Source of the DNA: Panagrolaimus kolymaensis | Lineage: Eukaryota; Nematoda; Chromadorea; Rhabditida; Panagrolaimidae | Length of the DNA: 64,000 nt | Direction of reading: 5' to 3' | NCBI GenBank assembly: GCA_028622995.1 | Contig: JAJQJQ010000018.1 | Coordinates: 806,001-870,000 of the forward strand | In this document: positions 12,246 through 24,837 of the stretch, in pieces | Position numbering within the stretch: position 1 is the first letter of the stretch | Layout: every line of letters begins with the position of its first letter | The notes under the pieces: generated by a model | What the model saw: only the letters and a program-made list of their open reading frames with translations | Told to the model about the DNA's origin: nothing | The model's database searches: none | Program-made: the position numbers and the translations under genes

Positions 12246-14584
12246 ATGGTGTTCAAAATGCTGAAGCTCTTGCTGATTTTGCTGTTATCAATTCTTACAA
12301 TGACTGGTGCTTCTTCTCGTCCTAAAAGATACGATTCAAAGGATTCTCATCATGCTTCTTCGACATCCAATCAGACATTTCAACAACTTGCTGTCAAATC
12401 ACTCTTCAATATCGATGGTACTTTGGCTTCCGATGTTGGAACACAATATGGTGATGATATCGTCGTTAAAAATGCTGGTCCTATAGAAGTTTTATTGAAA
12501 GATGGTAGCTTAGAATTTGGAATTTGTGCTGATAATTGTAATGGAGAGTAAGTTTATCCTTTTTATTGAATAAATGTTTAATTTATCCATTGCAGGGTTA
12601 AAATATGTTATGATGCTGTACGAATAAATCCAGATGCTGTTGTTTCTTCTGAATGCGATCCAGAACAATGTCAATTCTTGGTTGGAAAGGATGCGAAAAA
12701 TTTTTGGTTAATGGGTTCATGTTTGTTAATGTCTTTTTAATGGTTCATACAAGTGTCATTTTTAGCTATTCCTCAAAAATTTGCAAGTGGGTGTGGTTCT
12801 ATGCAAATGAAATATGATGTTCAAACAATGTTTGGTGTCTATGGTTATTGTTGCGATCCTAAGATTGGTAGAAACGGATATATGAATTTGAAAGTTGTTC
12901 ACGCAGATCCATCATGTCTTATAAAAATCGTAAGTTTATTTTCATATATACCATTATTATATCCTTTCTTGTTTTAGAAAGATGCTATCATCACAAAGGG
13001 CGAGCCAACGACCACAACTACACTTCCACTTTCATCTTCAACTCCATCAATTTCCATGGTTGCAACTACCGAAGGCACTGATTCTGCTCAAATTTTGTGG
13101 ATAGTTTTGGGAGTTGTATTGGGAATCTTCGTTCTTTTTGTGGTCATCGCTGTGATAGTTTTATTGTGAGTTTGCTTTACCTAAATATTCACTAACTTAA
13201 ATTATCGTTACATTTTTAGATGGAAACGTTGGAATAAACGACGTAAGGCGGCTCCAAAGATAGTTGATGTTCCACCTCCACATGAAAAAGAAGCTGGAAA
13301 AACCAAAGAAGATGCAGTCGAAACTCAAGAAATACCTGCTGAAGTTGAACATCCTAAAGAAGAACAAGTTGCATCAAAAGAAGTCAAGAAAGAAGTCAAA
13401 CCTAAAAGCGAACAATCAAAGGCACCTATGCCATCAGCCGAACCAACACAACCAACGCCAACGGTAGATGCGCCTCCATTTGAAACTGCAACAACTCAAC
13501 CTTCAGCTGAACAACCTGCTCCTCATGAACCAATCTTGGCCAAAGTTGCTTATCCTGAACCATCTCGTCTTGTTGTGAAATCGCTCAAATCACACAAAAC
13601 TGATTCACTTCAAGGTATCCTACAGAAAAACATGAAAGTTCTTATAGAAGCTCCATGGTTATCTTTGTCGAGATTCGATTGTCTTGGTGAACATGAATAT
13701 TATCTAATGGAAAAAATGGAAAGGTTTGTTTTTCTTTTATCATATAAAACCTAGTAATTTCATTGTTTTAGTCGCTATCCTCTAATGGTTCGTGAAGATT
13801 ATGATCGTGAAATCGACCTCTTCTGTGTTCCAATCAGTCAAATGTACCAAGAAATGAATAAGTTTGCGTATGTTATATTTCTTCATTGGTTAAAATCTTT
13901 ATGTTCCATTTTTAGCGTTGAAGCTGAAGAAGGTTTGAAAAAGAATGGCGTCCAATTTGATAGCAAGAAGAGAATCACTCATATGACCATCACTGGATTG
14001 GAATACATTCGACGACCTGACATTCCTGAATCAGTGGCATACTTTACTTTTGGCGCGGATTTTCATAAATATGTTGGTGCTGATTTCGAATTGATTGCAA
14101 AGGTCTCCATTCCGCTTTTGTACGTCGTCGCTATGCAACCAAGATTCTCTGAATTCAATCGAAGAAAAGCATGTACATGGATTCGGTAGGTTTATTTTTG
14201 ACAATTTCGTTAACTAATTTTTTGCTTTTTTTTAGTCGTCAAGTAGCAAAAGTTCGTAAATCTTACACTCCTGCTGAACGTGAAGTTATGCCATTTCCAA
14301 TCAACATCATTGAAAAAGCCTATCAAAAAAATCCAAAGTATTTTGATGATCTTGATGCATTGAAAACAATGAGTGATGTCAAAGCTGTACAACCTCCTAC
14401 TGTTCCTGTTAAAAATATTCATGCTCCAGAACCTCAAACTCCAAATGAAGCAATGGCAACAAATCCAACTCAAATAGAAGAATCTGGCGCTGCTGTTAAT
14501 CATCAAGGAAAAAGCAAGAAGAAAAAGAAGAGCAAAAGCAAATCGAAGAAATCAACATCCAAGAAGAATCATCGAAAGCAATAA
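12246..14584 (+). CDS. Type I membrane protein of unknown family
   Basis: Eight exons (12246-12547, 12596-12720, 12766-12929, 12978-13165, 13220-13723, 13772-13867, 13916-14185, 14236-14584) give 665 residues. A signal peptide (MLKLLLILLLSILTMTGASS) leads a roughly 235-residue ectodomain with about ten cysteines, including CADNC and YGYCCDP, then a Thr/Ser-rich stalk, one membrane segment (ILWIVLGVVLGIFVLFVVIA) and WKRWNKRRK as stop-transfer. The cytoplasmic side has a long Pro/Glu/Lys-rich linker, a more structured part of about 200 residues (contains FDCLGEHEYYLMEKMER, DREIDLFCVPISQMY, MTITGLEYIRRPD), and a very Lys-rich tail ending KKNHRKQ. I recognise none of these domains. A nematode-restricted receptor or adhesion protein is possible, but function is not inferable. 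Confidence 0.82.
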
Positions 14585-15210
14585 TCACTTCATGTTGTTT
14601 GATTTTTTGATTGTATGTATATTTTATAACATAATTTTAACTTTATAATAATAAAACTTATTTTAAACAATTTTGTTTTCTGTGAAGCAACTAGAAAAAA
14701 GCTTAGTAAACACAACTGTCGATTTATCTGGAATCGAAAGCTTTGCTTAAAATCATAGATATGAATTTATTTGATATAATTTTAATATTCACAATCAAAC
14801 AAACTGTGTGCTTGAGATTTTTTTATTAGGTATGTATGATTAAGCAAAACATGTTCATGCAAGCTTTTCTAGAGAAAAAAAAGCAACAACATAAAGATTA
14901 AAGACTATTTGGATAGAATGTTACAAAAACATGTTCGTCATTGCAAAATATCGATAAAATGGTTTATTATTCGTCAAAAAAACCTTCTAACCTTTAATTT
15001 GTGTTAATCAATCGTTATCCTGCTTTGAATGGAAGCTATTTTCAAAATTTGCAGAAAATTAGATTTTTTTGCGGCAAATTTATTTTTGTTGGCTTTTTGT
15101 ACCATTCAAAGTCAATACCTAAATTTGCTGAAGCTTTGAAAGTTGCTAAAAAAAAGAAAGAAATCTGTCACCAAAAATTTTGTTGAACTTTTATTTCCAA
15201 AGATTTCAAG
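14585..15210. other. Intergenic region
   Basis: AT-rich spacer between two same-strand genes. AATAAA-like signals follow the upstream gene near 14650. No other gene seen. Confidence 0.5.
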
Positions 15211-16045
15211 ATGCTTTCATTATTACACAGATTAGATGCATGGCTAAGTTCAATGTTACTACTTCGAGAAGCTTTAACTTCGCCTTCAGTAAGAATGTGT
15301 TTTCTGATGATTGAATGGGCTGGTCATGAAATTCTATGGTTGTTACTTGCTGGCTTTGGATGTCTGTATGTCATTCGAAAAAGATATCATCGTCGAATTC
15401 AGTGGAAATGGTGTGTACTTTTATTTGGACTTATCTTGGATTTAGCTGGAATTGTATTTTTTAAACTTTTATTTCAACGTAATCGTCCACCTTATAATGA
15501 AAATGATAATGTAAGTTTTTGTTTTTTGCTGATTTTAAAAATATATTTTAAATTTATTTTTAGATTTTGGATGCTCCTATTATTGATGATTTCTCTTTTC
15601 CTTCTGGACATTCTTCAAGAGCTGCATTGATAGCTGTTTTAGGGTAAGTTTTTACTTTTACTTTGCCATTGTAAAACCTAACCATCATGGCGGTGGAGTA
15701 CTACCATGGCCATCATGAATATTTCGACCATATGTAACCATTTTTGAATGCTATAATCACAAAGCTCATTTTTCAGTTTTTACCTGTTTGCTCCATCAAA
15801 GTTCCATTGCCGGTTACTTTTTTATGTGTTTCCATTGGTAGTTGGTTTTACTCGAATTGCTATGGGACGGCATTATTTATTTGATGTTTTGGCTGGTAAG
15901 TTATTATCCATTTTTTTTTTCATACTTTAACTTCTGTATTTTAGGTTTCGTTCTCGGATACTGTGAAGGATTAGTCGCGCTTCAACTTCCACATGCAACT
16001 CCTAAACTTTTATATACATATTTGCCTATTATTTTTGTTGAATAG
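15211..16045 (+). CDS. PLPP6: PAP2-family polyisoprenoid/presqualene diphosphate phosphatase
   Basis: Four exons (15211-15510, 15564-15643, 15777-15895, 15945-16045) encode 199 residues. All three PAP2 phosphatase motifs are present: KLLFQRNRPP (C1), FPSGHSSRA (C2, catalytic His) and TRIAMGRHYLFD (C3). Hydrophobic segments flank them as in membrane lipid phosphatases with the active site on one face of the ER membrane. Short length and the QRNRPPYN / SFPSGHSSRA wording fit the PLPP6/PPAPDC2 branch, which dephosphorylates presqualene and other isoprenoid diphosphates in vertebrates. Nematodes lack sterol synthesis, so farnesyl or other polyisoprenoid phosphates are more likely substrates (inference). 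Confidence 0.9.
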
Positions 16046-16287
16046 TTTTAATGAATAAATAAATTAATTTGTGACAAAATTCTTCTATGTATTGTTTGCG
16101 ATTCAAAAAAATAAAGCTAAAAAAGGCTTTGAGCATCTTGGTCAATGGAAACTAATTTTCACATCCAAAATGCACTCTTATCGCGAAATAGCAAACGCGC
16201 TTTTCGTGTTCTTCAAACACAAATAATTTTACTTCGTTCAATTTTCTTCATAAATTTGTTTGAAATTTTTTATAACTTTTATAAATC

Positions 16288-18925
16288 ATGGATGATGATG
16301 TTTTTAATGGTTTTTCATATGGAGAAAACGATGATTGGGGAAATGCTGGGGAAACAACTGAACCAAATGAAAATAGTGAAGATGTTGGTTTAACTCGAGT
16401 TACTTCTAATGCTCCTATTCAAATGGTCGCCAATGTTTCCCGCACTGCAGAATTGTATGATCCTCTAAGTAATTATTCTTTTTGTTTTTATGATATACTT
16501 ATCTTTTTATTCTTCAGATTGGTTTTATAATATTCCTGTTTCTGCTAAGAAGTCAAAAATTGAAGACGATTCTGGAATTGTTGCGTTTACGACAAAACGT
16601 ATTGTTGATTCGAAGTTACGAAGAAAAGCCGTCCTGATAGAGAATAATGGTCAACCAACTGAAGAAAAGAAGATTGAATTGTTGAGATATCCTCCATTAC
16701 GTGGTGAACAATGGATGGGAATCAGCTGTCCTGATAACTATGAACGACGATATTTAACATTGGATGAAGTTAAAACTAAAGAAGTTAAACCAAAGCTTTC
16801 CATGGCCAATTCTCATATTAAGAAGATTATTCATGAACTTTTGTTCGATTATTGTCCTAAGAAGTTTCGACTTGTTCCTTCATCTAAAATTTATCCTCGT
16901 GCTGTTTCATCTGCAGATGATTCAGGTAAGTCTCTTTTCTTTTTATTCATGCCATACATACATATGTTTTAGATGTTGTTTGTACTTCTCCTGTTCAACC
17001 ATCAACTGATTCAATGAAACTATGGATTGATAAATATGCTCCAAATACATTCTTCGATCTTCTAACACAAGATGTAAGCTTTTATATTTAATATTACCAC
17101 TGATGAAGTTTTCTTTTAGTCAAACAATCGTATAACATTAAGCTGGCTAAATCTATGGAATGAATATATTTTTGATAAATCAACAGTGTACGAAAGACTA
17201 ACTCCAGCTGAACAACAACTCTTGGAAATTGAAGCTAGTAAACCGTTTCTTCCGAAGAAAAAAGTTATGATTATTCATGGACCATCTGGATGTGGAAAAA
17301 CTTCGTTAGCTATTATGGCTGCAAAAGTCAAATATGATCCATTTCTTATTAACATGAAGTAGGTCTTCGATTTCATACACGAACATACTAATTTTATTAT
17401 ACTTTTAGTGAAATAACAAATGCCACTGAACTCAATAGTGCCTTGCTTCATTCAATGGCTAATCACAGTATCTCCTTCAATCCAGCTTCACGAAAACCTC
17501 GCTGTTTGATTCTCGATGGGATTGAATATGCTTCAAAGGATGTGATTAATGCTTTAAAGAAATGGGTTTTAACCCGTAAGAAGGATAATGCTTTGAGACC
17601 CATGATTTGTACCTGCAACAATGTGTAAGTCTAAAAACCTTCCTGCTCTTTATTTTATAAAGTTTTTTTAGCTATGCTCCTAATCTTCGAGAGTTTCGAA
17701 ACATGTGCTTTGTTTTAAAAGCTAATGTTGATCGTGTACGGTTCTTTGATCGGATGCAAAAGATTTGTCAACTCGAACACATTCAAATGAGCAACTTGGC
17801 GTTAAAGAATTTTGTTGAACAATGTCAAAGTGATATTCGTCTATGTTTGAATAATCTTCAATTCCGATGTCCATCTGGTAGAGCAAACAAGCTAACCAAA
17901 GAAAATATTGATTCAAAAATGCTTGATTTTTCTATTTTTGATGCCATTGATATTGTTCTTCGCTTGAATAAGCACACAGACAATAGAGGTTTCTTAAAAA
18001 GTGCAAAAGAAAGATTTGAAAATATTTCTGCTACTGTATCTCAACGTCCTGATTTTGCTAAATTTTCAAACATTGTATTCAACAATATTCCTGAAGCATG
18101 TAAAGCTACTCCAAAACAGATTGTACAAGCTGATAAATGGTTTATTGAAGCTGATTTGCTTTCTACTTTAGCATACTCTTGTCAAGATTTCTCTTTGCTC
18201 AAATATCAAAATGCTTCTCTCGTTGCTGTTCATTTTGCTACTGCCTCTCAAACCAATCGCTATGTTAAGATTTCTCTTCCCGTTTTGGTGAGTTGATTAG
18301 TTCACTTTTTTTCTTCTTCTTTACATTAATCATTTTAGAACATTAATGAAAGTCGCCGTGGAGCTATCAATATGTTAAATTCTGTCAGATTTTCCAAAGC
18401 AAATCTCAAACATTATCGAAGCGTTCTTGGATTTGTTATTGATGTTCTTCCATCAATATTTTACATCATTCAACCTCCTATGCAAGTTTCATCTTCTTCA
18501 ATGTTTCATAATGATGATAAAGTTAATCATATCGTTGAAATCATGGCTGCTTATGGTTTGGGTTTGAAAGCTGTTATCGAAAATGGAGTTATGGATTATG
18601 TTTTTGAACCGTGAGCTATTTTTTTCGTTATCCTTAGCATCTAAAAATCTTGTTACTTTTCAGGCCAATTAATGAGATCGTTTCATATTTTTTAACCTCT
18701 CGTCATCACAATCTGTCTCTTCCACCATCTGTTAAAACATATATTGTACGTAATTTGGAAATGCATAATGATGTGGATGATGTTGAAATCATTAAGACTG
18801 TTGGGCCATCAGATAAGGCTGTTCCTCAACGATCAGATGCTTGGTCTTTCAAATATACTTCCGCATCTGCTCAAGCTATTAAACGTGGTATTCAATTACA
18901 ATCATTTTTACCATCTTTAGAATGA
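16288..18925 (+). CDS. CHTF18: CTF18-type alternative clamp-loader subunit
   Basis: Eight exons (16288-16468, 16518-16925, 16973-17073, 17120-17358, 17409-17624, 17672-18287, 18339-18610, 18664-18925) encode 764 residues. LWIDKYAPNTFFDLLTQD followed by NRITLSWLNLW is the Ctf18 signature before the AAA+ core. Walker A is GPSGCGKT (284-291). The Walker B position reads LILDGIE (D346, G347), where Ctf18 proteins normally have DEID. Sensor-1 region RPMICTCNN and the APNLREFR segment follow, then the family C-terminal domain. Ctf18-RFC loads PCNA with the leading-strand polymerase and supports sister-chromatid cohesion; nuclear role inferred by orthology. The protein is shorter than vertebrate CHTF18, mostly at the N-terminus. 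The start is the Met beginning the acidic MDDDVFNGF segment. Confidence 0.92.
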
Positions 18926-19794
18926 TTCTGTTGTTATAAATCTTTCTTTGTTTTTCTTTATTTTGTGCACTTTATATCTTTTTATGTTTTGTGTTTTGTA
19001 AAATAAAGCTGTTATTTGTTATAAAAGACTCGTTTTAAGGTTTAGAAGTTTTCTTGAAACTTAATGGTATTATGGTAACTTCAACACAAATTGTAATATC
19101 CTAATCTTTGCGCATTAGATCGGCCTTATTGCGAGCAGTCACATATGATGTTAAGGTTAATTAATCAGTTTATGATAAGGTTACTAAAAGAATAAAATAC
19201 AATATTATCACATCATAGCTATAGTCTTATTTTAGAAAATAATATGTGGAGCAAATGGAATAGTTTTATCATGTTCGGCCACTGTGCTTCTGGCAGCGGC
19301 CATCGACAAGGGAAGAAACGAAAGGATTGTCTTTTATTATTGGTGCCTGCTCTTCGTTGATAACTACTTTCATGATGGGCCTTTTTAGACGATCGCGTTT
19401 GTTCATGAATGAATTTTCTCAAATGTGTGTGACAATGGAATGTAATGTAAGCGCCTGGTCATTGGAAGTAATGCATATAGGCGGTTGTCATCAAATAATG
19501 GATTATGAAGGAAAGATAGTTAAAGGATGCAATGTAAAGTCTGCAGTTTAATCATACCTCGTCAGCATGCAGCGACTGAATGGGTCGCAGTAAAGATGTA
19601 CTGTATTTGTTCTTTTTATGGTGCGAGAAAGAGTCATCCCAACAATAATGAAGCGACATTTGCATTAAAAAAAATACTGTAACAAAAAAAGCTTTTTATT
19701 AATAAAGTTGAACATTTATGTATTTACAAAATCAAAAATGAAAGAAAACAGTAACAAAAATAAAACAATGTAAAAAATAATAAACATATTTTCT
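18926..19794. other. Convergent intergenic region with one less AT-rich island
   Basis: Spacer between the 3' ends of CTF18 and ung-1, longer than needed for two 3' UTRs. The stretch about 19240-19640 is visibly less AT-rich than the flanks and includes a short stem GCGAC/GTCGC near 19571-19590. I could not assign a coding gene: frames there are short and lack splice support. A non-coding RNA is possible but unproven. Confidence 0.35.
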
Positions 19795-20958
19795 TTAATT
19801 TTCTTTAACCCATTCTATGGGATCTTTTCCTAAATCAAGAAGACGTTCATTGACTTTATCAAACGGTGCTGAAGGGAAGAACAAATGAGCACTAAATGGC
19901 GATGGATGAGCACACTAAAAAAAGAATGATTTGTCATTATCATAACTTTGAAGAAGAAAAAACCAACCATAATAACATTTTCCTTTTGAGCATACTTTGC
20001 TTTCGTTTGAGCATGACGACCCATTAGAAGCCAAACAATATCAGTTTTGTGTTTACCAAGGAATTCTAAAGCAGCATCGGTGAATTTTTCCCATCCATAA
20101 CCACGATGAGAAAGAGCCTTCTTTTTTCCACTAAAAACGGAAAGTTTACAAACGTAAAGCAACAAAGATACAGTTTCAAAAAACATTACTAATAGCAGTA
20201 ATTGATAAACGCATAACTAACTACTAATAGAGAATAAGGTATAAAAGAAACTCACTCAACAGTAAGAAGTGTATTAAGAAGAAATACTCCTTGTTCAGCC
20301 CAATCTTCAAGTGTTCTTTCTTTCGGTGAAACAGCAACAGATTTACCAGTTTTACGAATAGAGCCAAAGATGTTTTTAAGAGATGGTGGAGGAGTAACAT
20401 CTTCATTAACAGCAAAGCAAAAACCATTAGCTTGGTGTTTGTTGTGATATGGATCTTGCCCAATAATAACAACTTTGATATCATCGAAATGGGGAGAACA
20501 AAAAGCTCTCATGATATGTTCTTTTGGTGGATAGATTTCTTTCTAAAATCATAAGCATTAAAAGGATAAATAAATTTGGTAATAAAGACTAACATCTTCA
20601 TAGTCATCGGCAATACGATCACATAGTTTTAAAAAATAATCTTTGTTTGCTTCAGCTTTGAAAAAAGTTCTCCAAGTTCCATCGGTGATGTTATTGAGCA
20701 GCTCATCATGAAATGTAGCAGTGGCTTGAATTATTTTATCTGCCTGAAAAGGGTAAAGTTAAAGCAAATGAAGAAATGTTTGAAAGCCAAACTTACATGT
20801 GTAGTATCCACATCACCATGAGAGGAAGGTTTACCAGTGAAAAATTTATCTAAAGTTGTTTGACATGACATCCTTAAAGTTGTCAAAGAAAAAAAACGTA
20901 AAGTTGAACAAAGCTTTGAAGCGTTTTTAGAAGACAACATTTTTTTCTTTGAATTCAA
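19795..20958 (-). CDS. ung-1: Uracil-DNA glycosylase (family 1)
   Basis: Five exons (20958-20797, 20743-20594, 20542-20256, 20130-19968, 19914-19795) encode 293 residues. The catalytic water-activating motif GQDPYH (D134) and the HPSPFSA loop (H257) are intact, as are NGFCFAV and LLNTLLTV. The enzyme removes uracil from DNA at the start of base-excision repair. The N-terminus is informative: residues 1-30 are basic and Ser/Leu-rich without acids, fitting a mitochondrial transit peptide, and the second segment beginning at internal Met31 carries QTTLDKFF, a canonical PCNA-binding PIP box. Alternative starts could thus give mitochondrial and nuclear forms. Confidence 0.96.
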
Positions 20959-21242
20959 GGAAGAAGCTTTGTTTCATTTTCCCATTAAAGGAACTACAGT
21001 AGGAATGTTCGCTGTATGAGTAAATTTGTGCGCAAAAAAGGTGCTTGAATGAGCAAAATTATTGAACAATGCTTTTAATTTTTTGTAATTTTTTACAAAT
21101 GAGTGTTTATGTTTCTTGTTCTTGATGTACTTATTTATTAAGATATTTATTATTTGTACTCAAGCTATTTTCTAATCAATACATATACCCGTTATTATAA
21201 TACATACATAAAGGATGAGATTGTTATTTTGAATGATGAAAG

Positions 21243-24200
21243 TTAAATATCTGTATTGGAACGTAAATAAATAAGGCGGTCTTCTGCATTTTTTGTTGTA
21301 ATATTGAAATTGGAACATTGTCGACAATAAGCTTCTGCAGCTTTGTGAAAGTCACTTCCATAATGAAGCAATGTTTTTAAAAGATTCATGTCTGCTTCAG
21401 GGCTCCAAATTACAGTTTTTTCATTACTGATTCGGATTTCAAGAGCTTTTTCATTGCCATTTTCTTCATAAATGATACTTCCATGATGAAGTTGGGGTTG
21501 AGCTCGTTCATTAGAATATCGGGGACGTTTGAATGGAACTTCAATCACCTCAAAATTTTCTGATTCTTCTGTTTCATTTTCATTCGTTTTTGAAAGGTCT
21601 ACTGTTTCAAATCGATCATCAGGAATCCTAAAAATGGCTATGATTGGTTTATGAAACAATTGGATTCCTTTACTTTGTTTCAGAATCTTCAGGTACAAAA
21701 AGGCGATAAACTTTTTGATCACGTCTAAATAATGATTTGAGAATAGTTTGCAAATCTTGTGAATTATCATTGCATTGATTACGAAACCAAGTACCAAGCT
21801 TTTTTACAGTTTTAGATCCTCGAGTAATGTAAAAATAAGTCTAAATCTTGCTATTAATTTTGTTTTTGCTCTTAAAAAAACATAACAAACCTGAATGCCG
21901 AGAAGCATTTCAACTGCGCCTTTAACAGCTCTAAATTCAGGATAATTGTAAAATTCATTATCAAAATTCGTAGGATCAAGAAGGGTTGCAAGCAAAAAAA
22001 TGAGTTCTTGATCGTCATGATCCAAAACCTTTTTAAGATCATCAAATATTTCTTTGGGTGATTTATCAGTGGAACTAACAAGCTTTCGAAATTGTCGAAG
22101 TTTATCTTCATGCATAAAAAATTGTTTGTTGATGTCTGCTTGAATGGCTGCAACAATTCCATGTAAACTTTTATCTCGATTTTTACTATCATTCAAAGCT
22201 TTCAGGAGATTATTATATCTATTTTGTTTGCTCGTTGGACGACCTTTAGCCGCTGGATCAATGATTTTCACAATGGAATCAGTTTCACCAACACTTTTTG
22301 CACTTTGACACGATGCATCATCGTCGATGGAATTTCGAATATTGGCTTCTGCAGGATTTGTGATTTCCGCATCTTTGATACTCACATTTTCTTGTGGTGA
22401 ATCTGGTTTAGGTTTTACTGTTGAAATATCATAATCATCTGGAAGAGTAACACATTTGATGATTGTTACTTTTGATGGATCTTCTTGGCTTTCAATATTT
22501 TGAACAAGACAATTATCTTTTAATCCAAAAATGCTGTATTTTTTATTATTATCAATAAATCGATAACAATATTCACTGATTTCTTTAAGCCATAGAGGTT
22601 GAACTTCCAATGGCCAATCTACAGGGCGAAGAGATCGGACATGCTTATTATTTATCCATGTTTGAGTATCAACTGTCCATTTCCCGTCGCATGCAGCCTA
22701 AATTTTTTAAAATCAAAATTGCAAGTAATTCAACAAAAGCAAACCACAATGATTTCACCCAATAAATCTGTCGGACGTGCTTTGGTATGTTTTATGTGAA
22801 CACGAATTTGTTGAGGAGTTTTATTTGGTAGAAGATAAAATGCAATTTGTTGATATCTTCCTGATGCTTCACGAGCACTTGCCAAAGGGACTTTACTGAA
22901 GATAATTAAACCAAGTGCTAACAAGGCTCGTTCAGAAGGCAAAAAATAAAAATAGTCTTCATTGAAATCCGCAAATTCAACTAGCGGTAAATGTTCGGGA
23001 TAAATAATTGCATCACATGTTGCAAGTGCCCATTTTACTCGCGTTGATAAAGAAATGTCTTAAAAAATGGCGTTGTTGACAAAAGTTTAATAGTGAAGTA
23101 ACTTACTTGATTTATGTTTAGTTTTAAGAAGAACTTGTTTTGTAGTTTTAAATTCTGGAGGATTCATTACATCGGGACTTTGATTATGAAGGTCATTAAC
23201 AAGCTTGAGAGCGGAGTTCAAATTTGGAAATTTTAAAATTCCATGTGGCTCTTGCTCGTCCATCATTTCAGTTAGCTCATTCAACATTAACATATTTTTA
23301 TTATAAACTGTTTGCAATTCAGGCTTTTCATGACAACCAACAATTCCTTGAACAAGCGATTGCAAATGCTATAATCAGTTAAACAATTTTTATGAACTCG
23401 AGTAATTTTAGTGCCACAAACCTGAGCTAATTGTTGTGAAATAATTTCTTTTTGTTTAAGTGTGGATTTTATAGTTCCACCTTCTAAAAGCCGATGACTT
23501 GTATCAGGAAAAGTTTCAACTACTTCGATTGGAGGTTTAGGAACAGATTTCTTTACATGTGTGTTTGCTTGATTAATGGAATTAATTGCAACTTCGTCAA
23601 TTTCGATATCAAAAGCTTTCCATAGATCTTGCATTTCACGACCTATATATAATTGTTAAATGAAAGTAAAGATTCAAAGAAACATACGAGAAATTTTTGT
23701 TGTTCGATCTTGTATGAATTCTTCTTTATTTTCTTCTTCGGCATCACTCATTTCAAAACAAAATGGCTGATATTCATCATCTTCATCGTCATCGAATTCA
23801 AGCCGAAAATCGGCATCAGTTTCTTCGTTTTGGAGAGAAGAAAGGAAATCAAAATATTGTGGATCGACAGTTGATAAAAATTCTGGGTAATTATTATCTT
23901 CGGGTGGATCATCAGCAAAGAAATTAAAAACGCAATCATCTTCCGCCTTAAAAATCAATAGTTTATTTTATTTTTGTTTTTTAAAATTTAGAACAAACAT
24001 TATTTTCAGGAATATATTCTGGATCCTCATCTTCATTATTATCATAATCAACATCAAGAAAAGTTCGAGGTGGTTCAACGGGATTTAAATTAATTTCAAT
24101 ATTTGCATCAACTTTTTGTTGAATTTCTTTCCATTTTGAACGAGTTAAACGCAAATGTGGAAGCGTTTGTTTATCTGAACCAACCAAAGATGAGAATAAA

Positions 24201-24401
24201 TTCGTGTCACCCATAATGTGCTAAAAATACTCCATAAGCTTTAGTTGTTTAATAAATAAATAAGCTTACATAAATAATATGTTGGACATTATCAACAGAT
24301 AAATTATTTGCAACTGCATAACTTTCAATGGTTTCAGAAATTTGATGGTTTTCCGATGAAGGACCTGGCTTTGGATCATCATCTGGAGGCTGCTTATCCA
24401 T
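21243..24401 (-). CDS. gon-4: GON-4 / GON4L-like transcriptional regulator
   Basis: Nine exons (24401-24270, 24220-23999, 23946-23688, 23642-23422, 23368-23107, 23058-22745, 22697-21891, 21840-21674, 21627-21243) give 922 residues. The N-terminal third is acidic, with the segment EDEDPEYIPENN and a following DDPPEDNNYPEF / EEFIQDR region like the conserved core of GON4L and its YY1AP1 relatives. The part around residues 520-640, with LRQFRKLVSSTDKSPKEIFDDLKKVLDHD, looks like a PAH repeat (Sin3-type helix bundle). The last 80 residues hold one Myb/SANT-like domain (VIWSPEADMNLLKTLLHYG). In C. elegans gon-4 controls timing of gonad precursor division; GON4L acts as a nuclear co-repressor. Assignment is by domain order and local wording; the family diverges fast. 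Confidence 0.78.
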
Positions 24402-24837
24402 GATATAACTTTATAGAAAATATAAATTTTTAATCAAGTAATAATAAAGTAAAAAAATATATGTAAATGAAGTTAGTTGACGGAACTATGGTTAACAATT
24501 TTTTTTTGGCGCTTTTCGCATGCAAAGAATGCAAACTACAAAGTTCATTTTTTCGCGGACAAAATCTTTCTATGGTATTATTTATTTTAAAATGCAAAGA
24601 GCTACTTTCTTTGTAAATATAAAGTGATATTATTTGGACGATTTACTCATTATTATTGATTGTTGCAAAGTAGCTTTTCTTTTTAGTTTATTTTAAGATT
24701 GGCAAGATAAAAAAAATACAAAATGCAAAATATTATTATGTTATTACTGCATAGGAAACTAACAACATTGAGACCAAAATTTTTAAATGTATGATAAAAA
24801 AAAAGCAAATCGGTGTTTAGCAAAAAATATATTGTTT
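24402..24837. other. Intergenic region
   Basis: Short AT-rich spacer between same-strand ric-3 (3' end) and gon-4 (5' end). Nothing recognisable; about 430 bases is too far for the closest kind of operon spacing. Confidence 0.4.

Noticed and set aside
15668..15710. Partly palindromic CCATCATGG / CCATGGCCATCATG sequence in a PAP2 gene intron
   Set aside because: Short and imperfect; no second copy noticed elsewhere in the window and no hairpin long enough to suggest a mobile element.
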